Source of the DNA: Ilyobacter_A sp963675185
GTDB taxonomy: Bacteria > Fusobacteriota > Fusobacteriia > Fusobacteriales > Fusobacteriaceae
Direction of reading: 5' to 3'
Length of the DNA stretch: 64,000 nucleotides
NCBI GenBank assembly: GCA_963675185.2
Contig: CAXXOH010000002.1
Coordinates: forward strand, 602,685 to 666,684
Shown here: in pieces, positions 36,201-44,163 of the stretch
Layout of the letters: the number at the start of each line of letters is the position of its first letter
Numbering within the stretch: the stretch's first letter is position 1
The notes under the pieces: generated by a model
What the model was told of the DNA's origin: nothing
Databases searched by the model: none
What the model saw: the letters and a program-made list of their open reading frames with translations, nothing else
Position numbers and translations under genes: made by a program

Positions 36201-36705
36201 ATTGAATAAAACTGCCACTTACAATGCTGCCACAGGCAAATACCAGTTCGAGATAGACCTCAGCAAGGTGTCGGAGCTTGCCGGACTCAAAGGGTACAAA
36301 GTGGTTGGCGTAAAAAGCAAGGTAGGAAGCTATGCATCTATCTCTACTCCGACTGTGGAGTACCCTACAGGTGACAGCGACCTTGGATCAAGCTATGGCA
36401 ACCACATGGAGCTCTCTACGACTTCGTCCACGACCTTGACCAGCGCGAGTATAGTTAAAAACATAAAGATATCAAAAGACGACCTCTTCCCGGGCTCAAA
36501 ATCCACTCTTGTTGTGAGCGTCATAGACAAACTCGGATCCCAGGAGAACCTGGAGATTAACTTTTTGATACCAAACCCCGGACTCAAGCTAAAGGCTAGG
36601 ACCGGAAGCAGCAACAGGGTGATGGTGAGCAATGTCAAGATGGTGGGTGAAACAAACCAGGACAAGGGGTTTGAGATAGAGTCGTTGGAAGAAACAGTAA
36701 AGTAA
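33271..36705 (+). CDS. Large exported repeat protein, paralog 1 of 3
   Basis: A 1144-residue protein of unknown function with a Sec signal peptide (residues about 1-31, hydrophobic core VALFFIFLSIFLLTN). It shares its full length with the two genes that follow. Common parts are an N-terminal module (FDIIIPIDPQYDENTLKKL, DGYYYPTLTLFIGGGDSDD, a YRSYDT motif, PYYQEIDKLSLIPI), a middle part with NETTKNLWNSMGLDSTA, Ig-like segments marked by AIDKAGN and VSDKAGN, and a tail ending SSNRVMVSNVKMVGETNQ. It is rich in Ser, Thr, Asp and Tyr and has few cysteines. No LPXTG, autotransporter barrel or lipobox is seen. An adhesin or surface-layer-type role is a guess from composition. The in-frame TTG at 33262 is too close to the binding site to be the start. 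Confidence 0.75.
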   Translation: MSFLKKVKTNVALFFIFLSIFLLTNTLTLSSNEVNLDFDIIIPIDPQYDENTLKKLGKEFLDDIFTDTTHTTLKTPTSVLAILDDGNQKYPESSNEYMAYEEIYDTYISDGVMLVDSDGYYYPTLTLFIGGGDSDDIITLSLTLTEYYLIESSGTVSQTGVGTPYARIYSAIVDANNFSGKNIKYEISYRSYDTVMDDSGVTHDVYHVVTSADGYNSWLRFEDVIIADPTIQTSDYTAIVNALSRVYHTDAPFYDNSLKKYIWPYYQEIDKLSLIPITPEDDNDYFTVTKKSTGAEVTNFSLVNDTENFNVLVEGVLLEPNAVYFDFVNSTLSVEPYELDSVQAEIYISDGSSDSYSGTPIMYAANLSLTGILHHFSFYTDYEMLLDEMTANNSDSFDVVLTGKSKRLGDDGNQISVTVILDDIKLPRVTLNSIKVTNETTKNLWNSMGLDSTAYSTADFTATAGDVSLVRDDNGKDGNYAKLGDSISIYLDYDAVYDSRKHSFDSGICLLYGSKVANLTSTGQTYTTTLSSTFSGNGIAYLVLKNATDVSSILGYEKNRTEILYIDNTEATDEVMSLSSTNRYIKDDSKLLYSSNEDAGFDPNSTTRSTTKINSGLSGTRAYLNIFAYDSTKSDAEMAGLTGLEPHTSLQYNSQYYRVVDESSKFSESITLDGHNNDGEYTVRKLIAIDKAGNISTVNKNIVSAILDELCSSPLTDSIYDYHVDTIAPTINYVAMEKTADANGLPLSGMLPFKGGDTLNLSVSFEEYSPYSYSVSQLAPSLGSGFPKTETGITGSTVTVGFTVGNYNASDDTGSGHSFGNITVSDKAGNTTTSDITGELYNTPPDSVYPETYESLVGWGNSGINGIEDLNIDGTYWFSKGSSISGENKPVFLLKFTGDISKVAYADITVNGTNNFKAYNPSTSMVNIAAVDTDIYLQPNSVNTVLITPYTTSGKEGSTLSKNIVIDNSINSSSTDKLNKTATYNAATGKYQFEIDLSKVSELAGLKGYKVVGVKSKVGSYASISTPTVEYPTGDSDLGSSYGNHMELSTTSSTTLTSASIVKNIKISKDDLFPGSKSTLVVSVIDKLGSQENLEINFLIPNPGLKLKARTGSSNRVMVSNVKMVGETNQDKGFEIESLEETVK

Positions 36706-36734
36706 AAAAGTCAGCCGCTTGGCTGACTTTTTTT
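36704..36734 (+). terminator. Terminator after surface-protein gene 1
   Basis: AAAAAAGTCAGCC-GCTT-GGCTGACTTTTTTT, overlapping the stop codon. Confidence 0.9.
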
Positions 36735-36787
36735 ATTCAATCACAATTTTATGACAAAAAATATTTTTAAAATAAAAAGGAATCCTC

Positions 36788-36817
36788 TCGACTTTATTTA
36801 ATAAAATTAAATATAAT
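36788..36817 (+). promoter_or_regulatory. Promoter of surface-protein gene 2
   Basis: TCGACT (36788-36793), an 18-bp spacer and TATAAT (36812-36817), about 50 bp before the start. Confidence 0.6.
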
Positions 36818-36868
36818 AATACTAAATAAAGTACTGTATTTATCATTTTAATAAAGGGGGAGAATTTC

Positions 36869-39800
36869 TTGATTTTACTAAAAAAATTTTTAAAACAGTT
36901 AGTTGTCTTTTTATCCATAATTTCAATATTTTTTTCATTTCACGAAACTTCAATAGCCAAACAGGATGTAGAAGAGGTGCAGATCATAATCATAGTTCCT
37001 ATAAACCCGTACTATGACCCAAACTCCTTAAAACAGTTCAGCACCGAGTTTATGGGTGTAGTATTTAAGAACGGGTATCCCACACTTGCATCCCCTACCG
37101 AGGTAGCTGAAGCATATCCTATAGGAAGTAAAGAATACACTGACTATCTGGAAATTTACAACCATTATTACTCAAGCGACCCCACTAAGGCAGGCGAATT
37201 GCTCCTAGACCAGGACGGTTTCTATTACCCGGTGATTACACAGATAATAGGTACAGGTGACCAGGAGGACATCATAACCCTGTCCACAACACTACTTACC
37301 TATTTCCTTATAAATGAAAGCGGAGAAGTAGCAACTTCGGGGGATGAACCTTACGCTAGGGTGTACAGCACGGTTATAGAATCCAACAACGTCTCCATAA
37401 ATGAGAAGAACGTAAAGTTCGAGATAGCCTACCGTTCCTACGATACCATGGAGGTGGACGGTGTGGAAGAAGACGTGCGGCACACAGTTGTATCAGACCA
37501 GCAGGACTGGGTCAGGCTGTCCGATGCCACAGTTACCCTGGATGATAAAACCCTCGAAGCCGGGGACTACACCGCAGTTATAAACGGTATGTCCAGGACT
37601 TATATTGACCCCGCTCCTACATACGACAACGCACAGGATGCACCGGTGTGGGACTACTATCAGGACCCAGGAAAAGTGAACTTAATTCCAATGAACCCTC
37701 AAATCGACGACGAATACATGACGCTGGTGGAAGAATCGGCTGGCGGTACCTACAGTACAGTAGACACCCTTCACCTGGTCAACAATACAAGCGCCTTTAA
37801 AGCTCTTATATCGGGGAGGCTGGTATCCACAGACGCCGTATACTTTGCATTTATAGATTACAGCGGGGATGACTCCATAGATATAACCGAATACCAGCTA
37901 AACAATATGAGTATAGATATCTACACTTCTGACGGGGCTACAAGCAGCTATTCCGGAACCCCTGTATTTTCAGATACAAACCCCGGATTGACGGGGCTTA
38001 TACATAATTTCTCATTTAAAACCAGCTACAAAGATCTGCTGGCAGCTCTAGCCGACCCGATGCAAGATAGCTTCGATATCGTGTTAAAGGGTGCAGCCAA
38101 CAATGGAAAAACTGTAGAGGTCGTCCTGGATGACATAAGCCTGCCTGCAGTCAAGGTAAACAGCGTTACTCTCTCTAACGAAACCACCGAAATGCTGTGG
38201 AACTCACTAGGGTTCAGTACATCTGAATCCACAAACTACTCCATGGCAGACTTTACCAATACAGGGACCTCACTTATTTCACTTACACGGGGGGGAAACG
38301 ATGGAAACTACGCCAAGAACGGTGACGTGGTGACAGTTTCCGCAAACTACAGTTTCGTGGGGGCGCCCAAATACAGCTTCGATGAAAACTTCAACCTGCT
38401 GCTTGATGGTATAAACTGCCCGCCTATATCGTCCATACACTACCCGAGCACCGAAGAAGTGGCACATACATTTACCATAGGCTACCTTTCGGGGGGCAAC
38501 AAATTAAACGGAGCCGCGTACATAAATGCAGGCACTACCGACGAAAACAGCGAAAGGATAAAGGTGCTCTACGTAGACAACGTAACCCCTGGCGGAGAAG
38601 GGGCGGCGGCATCCACACAATATATAAACAACAGCAACAGCAAAATCGACTATACAAGCGACGAGGAAGGCAAAGGGAGTACCGAGGAAGAGCTCACAAC
38701 AGGATACACAGGTGTAAGGGCCTACATAAACTTATTTTCCTACGAAAGCGCCCAGTCCGACATGCCAAACTACAACACAATAAACGACCCGGGCATAAGC
38801 GGATTGGTACACAGCGGGACCAACATAGCAGACAAATATTATACTAGGGTGGTACGTGAAAGCAGTGGCGCATTCAACGACCCGATATCTGTAGACGATA
38901 CTGGCCACACAAACGACGGCGGATACCACATACACAAGGTAATGGCGGTTGACAAAGCGGGCAACGTGGCTACTGATAACAAAACAGACCTAACTACTAT
39001 AGCGAGCCAAATGAATTCAAGCTCAACAATTTCCGACTACTATGTGGACACAATAAATCCGGTTTTAAATACAAGTCTTGTAAAATCAAGCGACCTGTAC
39101 AGCGAGCTAAACTCAGCTTTCGGCGTGCCAGCGGTACTCCCATTTAAAAACGGAGACGAACTGGAGCTTTCGTTTAGCATCAATGACTACAACCCAGATA
39201 CGTACAGCCTAGCAGAGAGCGGGACCGTAGACGTCACGAATTCATACTCATTCCCGTATACAGGCGCTTCTCCTCTAACTTTTACTGTGGAAAATCTTAC
39301 TACCCAAGACAGCGGTAATAGCTATCCACTCTTCACACTTACAGCTACTGATAAAGCTGGTAATAGTTCCATAGAACCCGTAACAGGCCGCCTGCTAAAT
39401 ACCATACCTTCCCAGGTCTCTCTGCAGCTTTTCGAGGACCACTGGAACTGGCTAAACTCAAATACGGGCATAACAGGAAGCAGCTCACTGACAGACCCAA
39501 ATGACAGCGACTACGTGTTCTCCAAAGGGGCGACCACCTCAAACTCCAGCAGCCCGGACATCTATATAACGGGTGATAATTTCAGCGCCATCGATAACGA
39601 CGCCAACGACGGCAACAACGTCATCGTAATCGGGGCAAACATAAACGGCCAAGACGTATACTACAACCACGGCAGCCTGAGTCCAGGGCAAAGTGCCTTA
39701 AATCTAACCGATATAAACACAAACGACTCCAGCATCAACGGTTTCTACCTGGTGCCTAACTCTAAAAACACTGTAAAAGTGGTGCCATACGGACCTTCCG

Positions 39801-40339
39801 GAGTCAAGGGATTCGAGTACTTAAAGAAAGTTTTGGTGGATACAATGGTTAACTCCAACACAACCCTTATATCAAACGGTACCTACCTGCCGTCTACAGA
39901 AAAATACAGGTTCGACTTGGATTTCAGCAAAATATCTGAGTTTGCTGGTCTGACAGGGTATAAAGTAAACAAAATAGAGAGCAAAACAGGAAATACCGTT
40001 GTCAAAACCTACGACAACAGTGCAAGCACCACCTACACCAGCCTCTCTACTGTACCTAGCACCTCCCTTACGCAAAGTTCGGGACTCACAGATACTCTAG
40101 AGTTCAACAAAACAGATGTCATGCCGGGCTCAAGGTCAAAATTATTTATAGATGTAATCGACTCACTGGGCTCTGAGAGAGAGATAGAGTTTACCCTACT
40201 CGTCCCTGAACCTTCCCTAAACCTCAAGGCAAAAACAGCAAACAGCAACAGAATGAGGGAAACCAGCGTCAAAGTAGTAGGGGAGTCCAATGGTAACAAA
40301 GGATTCGGAATCAACAGCATAGAGGAAAAAGGAGAGTAA
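36869..40339 (+). CDS. Large exported repeat protein, paralog 2 of 3
   Basis: A 1156-residue paralog of the preceding gene, collinear over its whole length. The signal peptide covers about the first 31 residues (LVVFLSIISIFFSF). The shared N-terminal module follows (PINPYYDPNSLKQF, DGFYYPVITQIIGTGDQEDI, AYRSYDT), then NETTEMLWNSLGFSTSEST, GVRAYINLFSYESAQSD, AVDKAGNVATDN, ATDKAGNSSIEP, FSKGATTSNSSSPDIYITGD and the tail NSNRMRETSVKVVGESNGNK. Translation starts at TTG 36869 behind AAGGGGGAG; no ATG lies nearby. It has its own promoter and terminator, so the three genes are separate units. Function unknown. Confidence 0.75.
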   Translation: MILLKKFLKQLVVFLSIISIFFSFHETSIAKQDVEEVQIIIIVPINPYYDPNSLKQFSTEFMGVVFKNGYPTLASPTEVAEAYPIGSKEYTDYLEIYNHYYSSDPTKAGELLLDQDGFYYPVITQIIGTGDQEDIITLSTTLLTYFLINESGEVATSGDEPYARVYSTVIESNNVSINEKNVKFEIAYRSYDTMEVDGVEEDVRHTVVSDQQDWVRLSDATVTLDDKTLEAGDYTAVINGMSRTYIDPAPTYDNAQDAPVWDYYQDPGKVNLIPMNPQIDDEYMTLVEESAGGTYSTVDTLHLVNNTSAFKALISGRLVSTDAVYFAFIDYSGDDSIDITEYQLNNMSIDIYTSDGATSSYSGTPVFSDTNPGLTGLIHNFSFKTSYKDLLAALADPMQDSFDIVLKGAANNGKTVEVVLDDISLPAVKVNSVTLSNETTEMLWNSLGFSTSESTNYSMADFTNTGTSLISLTRGGNDGNYAKNGDVVTVSANYSFVGAPKYSFDENFNLLLDGINCPPISSIHYPSTEEVAHTFTIGYLSGGNKLNGAAYINAGTTDENSERIKVLYVDNVTPGGEGAAASTQYINNSNSKIDYTSDEEGKGSTEEELTTGYTGVRAYINLFSYESAQSDMPNYNTINDPGISGLVHSGTNIADKYYTRVVRESSGAFNDPISVDDTGHTNDGGYHIHKVMAVDKAGNVATDNKTDLTTIASQMNSSSTISDYYVDTINPVLNTSLVKSSDLYSELNSAFGVPAVLPFKNGDELELSFSINDYNPDTYSLAESGTVDVTNSYSFPYTGASPLTFTVENLTTQDSGNSYPLFTLTATDKAGNSSIEPVTGRLLNTIPSQVSLQLFEDHWNWLNSNTGITGSSSLTDPNDSDYVFSKGATTSNSSSPDIYITGDNFSAIDNDANDGNNVIVIGANINGQDVYYNHGSLSPGQSALNLTDINTNDSSINGFYLVPNSKNTVKVVPYGPSGVKGFEYLKKVLVDTMVNSNTTLISNGTYLPSTEKYRFDLDFSKISEFAGLTGYKVNKIESKTGNTVVKTYDNSASTTYTSLSTVPSTSLTQSSGLTDTLEFNKTDVMPGSRSKLFIDVIDSLGSEREIEFTLLVPEPSLNLKAKTANSNRMRETSVKVVGESNGNKGFGINSIEEKGE

Positions 40340-40340
40340 A

Positions 40341-40374
40341 GAAAACCGCCGGAAAATACCCGGCGGTTTTCTTA
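40341..40374 (+). terminator. Terminator after surface-protein gene 2
   Basis: AAAACCGCCGG, a 7-base loop, CCGGCGGTTTT and a short T-rich tail. Confidence 0.85.
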
Positions 40375-40550
40375 TCTACGCATTATTGCACTATTGATAA
40401 GAAAATATTTGACATATAAAAGAGGAATAAAAAAAATTTTCTTTAATAATATTACTAGATAAATTTTCATGAGTATGTTATGCCTTTCAATTATTGTATA
40501 GCATTTTGTTAAGAAAATATTTCTGATTTTAACGGAGGGAGGAGATTCTC

Positions 40551-43500
40551 TTGGTTTCACTAAAATCTATATTTAAAAAAATTGTTCTGCCGGTATTTAT
40601 TTTTAGCGTGTTTTTAGGTGCGGGCAAAAGCTCCTTTGCGGAACCCTTAAACTTCGACATCATAGTGCCTGTAAACGAAAAGTACGACCCCTACCCGCTA
40701 AAAAAACTAGAAACAGAATTTTTTAATACTGTCTTCCCAACAGGGAGTAATACTGCGCCAGATTTAAGTTTGAGCAGAGACGACTTCTCTACAGACGAAG
40801 ATTACGCAAGGTATCAAGAAATTGTTACCGCTCGCCAGGAGAACGGAGAAAACCTAATAGACGAGGACGGCTACTACTATCCAACCTTAACACTTCACAT
40901 AGGTTCTGGTAACACCGAAGATCTCATAACTCTGTCTACTAGCATACTGCGTTACTACCTGGTCTCAGAAGATGGCGATATAATTAACCAAGATGAAGTG
41001 GGTAGCAGTACGGAAAAGGAGGCTTTTGCCAGAATTTACAGCGTTGAGGGCTTCGAGTCAAACAACGTACAAATAGGGGATAAAAACAGTAACGTAAAGT
41101 ACGATGTCACATACCGCTCCGACTACACCCTTGATGGGGATACCGTAGATGTGTTTCACGTAGTTAAGTCCGCTACAGATGACAAAGAGAGCTGGATGTT
41201 CTTAACTGAAGGCTTGATTACTGAAACAGATGATGACCTTTATCCGCTTATAGTGGTTAACGCCATGAACAGGACCTACTTCGACCCAAACGGACCTAGT
41301 GTAGATAAAAACGGCGTGTATACGTGGACCTACTACCAGGAGGTAGACGGCCTCAGGCTGATACCTATAAACCCCGAAAAAGACGGGGACTGCTTCACAG
41401 TAGTGCATTTTGATGAAAATACCCCGGCAGATAATAACACCCTTCCACTAAAAGGCGCCGGCAACATAGAGTCGTACAAAGTCCTCATAGAAGGGTCGCT
41501 TATAGAGTCAGATGCTGTATATTTCGACTACTATAAAGACCTACTAAACATAACAAATGAAGTGCGTGAATTAGAAAACGTAAGCTATGAGATACGCGTT
41601 TCAGACGGAGCTTCAGACATAGCCAACGGGGAGATTTTAGCAAGCGAGGTGAAAAATATAAGCGGTCTATTCTATAATTTTCAGTTTTACGCTGACTACA
41701 ACACCCTGCTAAACCAAAATACCGACACATTTGATATTGTGCTGAAAGGCAGCTCTTCGAACTCTACTGGAAGCAACAAGGTAACTGTAACCGTCGTGTT
41801 AGACGACATAAAGCTGCCAAAAATAAACATCGACAAGATAAACGTCTCCAACAACACTACAAAAAAACTATGGGATTCAATCGGCTTAGATTCTACAGCT
41901 GCCACAACTTACTCCACAGCAAACTTTACAGCAGGCAGCGACGACGCCATCCCGACTATAAGAGACAACGACGGAAATGACGGAAACTACGCCAAAGCAG
42001 GCGACAGCATATCTATCTCGATAGGCTACACTGCAAGCTGCGGTGAATATAAACTAAGCGAAAACAGTTATATAACTTTATTTTTAGATAATAATATCCT
42101 CAATATAACGCCTTCTCTCATAACAGAAACAGATGCCGCCTACAACGTAAGCCTGAATAATTTTATAGGTGGGGGAATAGCGTACTTAGTATTAAAGAAT
42201 ACCATCGATCCTTCTAATATGGGGGACAACGAGAAGATAGAACTGCTTTATATAGACAACATAGAAGCCTCCGACGAGGCTGTTGCCCTTGATCCGGGTG
42301 GAACTATCTATCCAGAATATATAAACGCCAGTGTTGCCAATACACTAAGTTACTCCAGCAGCGAAGACATACCTTTTAACCCAAGCTCTTCTACAAGGGA
42401 ACTTACAAAATTAACTCAAGGAATTACAGGTGTTCGAGCTTTCTTAACTATTTTCGATTATGACAGCTCAAAATCCGATATAGAAAGATACAACACTGAA
42501 GTTGACCCCGATATCATAAACCCTGTACCTCATAACTCTACCCTGAACAGCATCCCTTACGGAGACCACTATTACAGGATTGTTGCAAACAGCACTTTTG
42601 AAGAGAGCGTAGCGCTAGACAGTCACAACAATGACGGGGCTTACACCGTAGTGAAATTAATCGCTATAGACAAAGCAGGTAATATAGAAACTGAAAATAA
42701 AGAAAATATAGACACCATTTTATCACAGTTAAGCAATGCAGGTCTTTCTGGTACAGTATACGAATATTTTGTCGATACCATTGACCCGTATATTAAAGTC
42801 AGTTTGGAAAAAATTGCCGATGCCAACGGTCTACCTCTAAGCGGCAACGTACCTTTCAAGAATAAAGACACACTGAGATTGGCACTTGACTTGCATGACT
42901 ACAATCTCTACTCATACCGCACAACTGCACTTAACCCGGTTCTAACAAACAGCGGACTAACTTCCAACCCGGATTTCAGCTTTCCTATCGCTGAAACCAA
43001 ACATGAAGTTGATTCACTGGAAAACATAAGTATAGACTTTACAGTTGAAAACTCCACTGATACAACTTCAGCCGGTCATATATTCGGTACAGCAACAGCT
43101 AAAGATAAAGCCGGAAACGAGAGTACAGCCAGCCTAATCGGCGAACTGACAAACACAATACCTACACCCGTATACATTGAACTTTATGAACAATACTGGG
43201 GGGATAACTGGACGAATTCGGCTACTAATATTTTAGGAGATGGCACATTGAGTGCTGCAGATGGTACCAATACCTATAGTTTTTCAAAAGGTGCTTTAAA
43301 ATCAAATTCTTCCAAACCTGATATCTATATAACCGGGATAGACACTACAGGCACCGACAGAGTCCAATTCTTAAAAATAAATATCGCCGGGAAAGGGGAA
43401 GTATTTTACGATCATACACTTACAACCACTACTCCGGAGGATCTTAGATTAGAAGAAATAAATTCAAATGACAGCAATATAACAAACTTCTACTTGATTC

Positions 43501-44132
43501 CGAATTCAAAAAATATAATGACAGTTACCCCAGTAGGTCCTTCAGGTATCTTGGGAATTTCTTATAATCCTTCAGGTAATGTTAATTCTACATATGCTGT
43601 GATAGATACAGAAGTAAATTCGGATGCTATGGATACTCAAACTATGAATACTGCTGAATTAAACAATTCAACTGGCAATTATGAATTTAAACTTGATTTT
43701 AGCAATATATTAGAACTCTCCGGGCTAAAAGGGTATAAAATAGAAGGAGTTACCAGTAGCGGAAACAGTATCTCCACTTCCGTTGTAAACTACCCTACAG
43801 GAGAAACTTCTTTAGGTTCAAATTATGCTAATCACATGGCGCTCTCTGCCACTCCTTCAGCAAATTTAGTTTCTGCCAGTATAGAGAAAGTCATAACTAT
43901 CGACAAAGACGATTTGATGCAAGGTTCTAGGGCCGTCCTCAAAGTAAGCGTCATAGATTCATTGGGCTCCAAGAAAACCTTCGACCTGCATTACTTGCTA
44001 GAAGAACCATCTGTTGAGCTCAAAGCAAAAACAAATAACAGCAACAGATTAAGGAAAAGCTACATAAGACTAGTAGGCGACGATGGAAATAAAGGGTTTA
44101 AAGTCGAAACTTTAGAAGAAACAGGAGAATAA
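40551..44132 (+). CDS. Large exported repeat protein, paralog 3 of 3
   Basis: A 1193-residue third paralog. The signal peptide has a clear cleavage site after KSSFA. It shares FDIIVPVNEKYDPYPLKKLE, DGYYYPTLTLHIGSGNTEDL, the YRSDYTLDGD variant of YRSYDT, NNTTKKLWDSIGLDSTAAT, GVRAFLTIFDYDSSKSD, AIDKAGNIETEN, AKDKAGNEST and FSKGALKSNSSKPDIYITGI, and ends NSNRLRKSYIRLVGDDGNKG. The start is TTG 40551 behind GGAGGGAGGAG. A stretch near 43.2-43.9 kb looks more AT-rich than the same part of the other two genes. No clear promoter is identified in the 175 bp after the previous terminator (a TTGACA at about 40409 lacks a good -10). Function unknown. Confidence 0.75.
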   Translation: MVSLKSIFKKIVLPVFIFSVFLGAGKSSFAEPLNFDIIVPVNEKYDPYPLKKLETEFFNTVFPTGSNTAPDLSLSRDDFSTDEDYARYQEIVTARQENGENLIDEDGYYYPTLTLHIGSGNTEDLITLSTSILRYYLVSEDGDIINQDEVGSSTEKEAFARIYSVEGFESNNVQIGDKNSNVKYDVTYRSDYTLDGDTVDVFHVVKSATDDKESWMFLTEGLITETDDDLYPLIVVNAMNRTYFDPNGPSVDKNGVYTWTYYQEVDGLRLIPINPEKDGDCFTVVHFDENTPADNNTLPLKGAGNIESYKVLIEGSLIESDAVYFDYYKDLLNITNEVRELENVSYEIRVSDGASDIANGEILASEVKNISGLFYNFQFYADYNTLLNQNTDTFDIVLKGSSSNSTGSNKVTVTVVLDDIKLPKINIDKINVSNNTTKKLWDSIGLDSTAATTYSTANFTAGSDDAIPTIRDNDGNDGNYAKAGDSISISIGYTASCGEYKLSENSYITLFLDNNILNITPSLITETDAAYNVSLNNFIGGGIAYLVLKNTIDPSNMGDNEKIELLYIDNIEASDEAVALDPGGTIYPEYINASVANTLSYSSSEDIPFNPSSSTRELTKLTQGITGVRAFLTIFDYDSSKSDIERYNTEVDPDIINPVPHNSTLNSIPYGDHYYRIVANSTFEESVALDSHNNDGAYTVVKLIAIDKAGNIETENKENIDTILSQLSNAGLSGTVYEYFVDTIDPYIKVSLEKIADANGLPLSGNVPFKNKDTLRLALDLHDYNLYSYRTTALNPVLTNSGLTSNPDFSFPIAETKHEVDSLENISIDFTVENSTDTTSAGHIFGTATAKDKAGNESTASLIGELTNTIPTPVYIELYEQYWGDNWTNSATNILGDGTLSAADGTNTYSFSKGALKSNSSKPDIYITGIDTTGTDRVQFLKINIAGKGEVFYDHTLTTTTPEDLRLEEINSNDSNITNFYLIPNSKNIMTVTPVGPSGILGISYNPSGNVNSTYAVIDTEVNSDAMDTQTMNTAELNNSTGNYEFKLDFSNILELSGLKGYKIEGVTSSGNSISTSVVNYPTGETSLGSNYANHMALSATPSANLVSASIEKVITIDKDDLMQGSRAVLKVSVIDSLGSKKTFDLHYLLEEPSVELKAKTNNSNRLRKSYIRLVGDDGNKGFKVETLEETGE

Positions 44133-44162
44133 AAAAATCCGGTCAGCTGACCGGATTTTTTT
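44131..44162. terminator. Bidirectional terminator between surface-protein gene 3 and groEL
   Basis: A perfect palindrome, A-tract then ATCCGGTCAG/CTGACCGGAT then T-tract, serves both converging genes. Confidence 0.92.
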
Positions 44163-44163
44163 A

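Noticed and set aside
33271..44132. The three large proteins as autotransporters or LPXTG-anchored proteins
   Set aside because: No C-terminal beta-barrel, no LPXTG with hydrophobic tail and no lipobox are seen.
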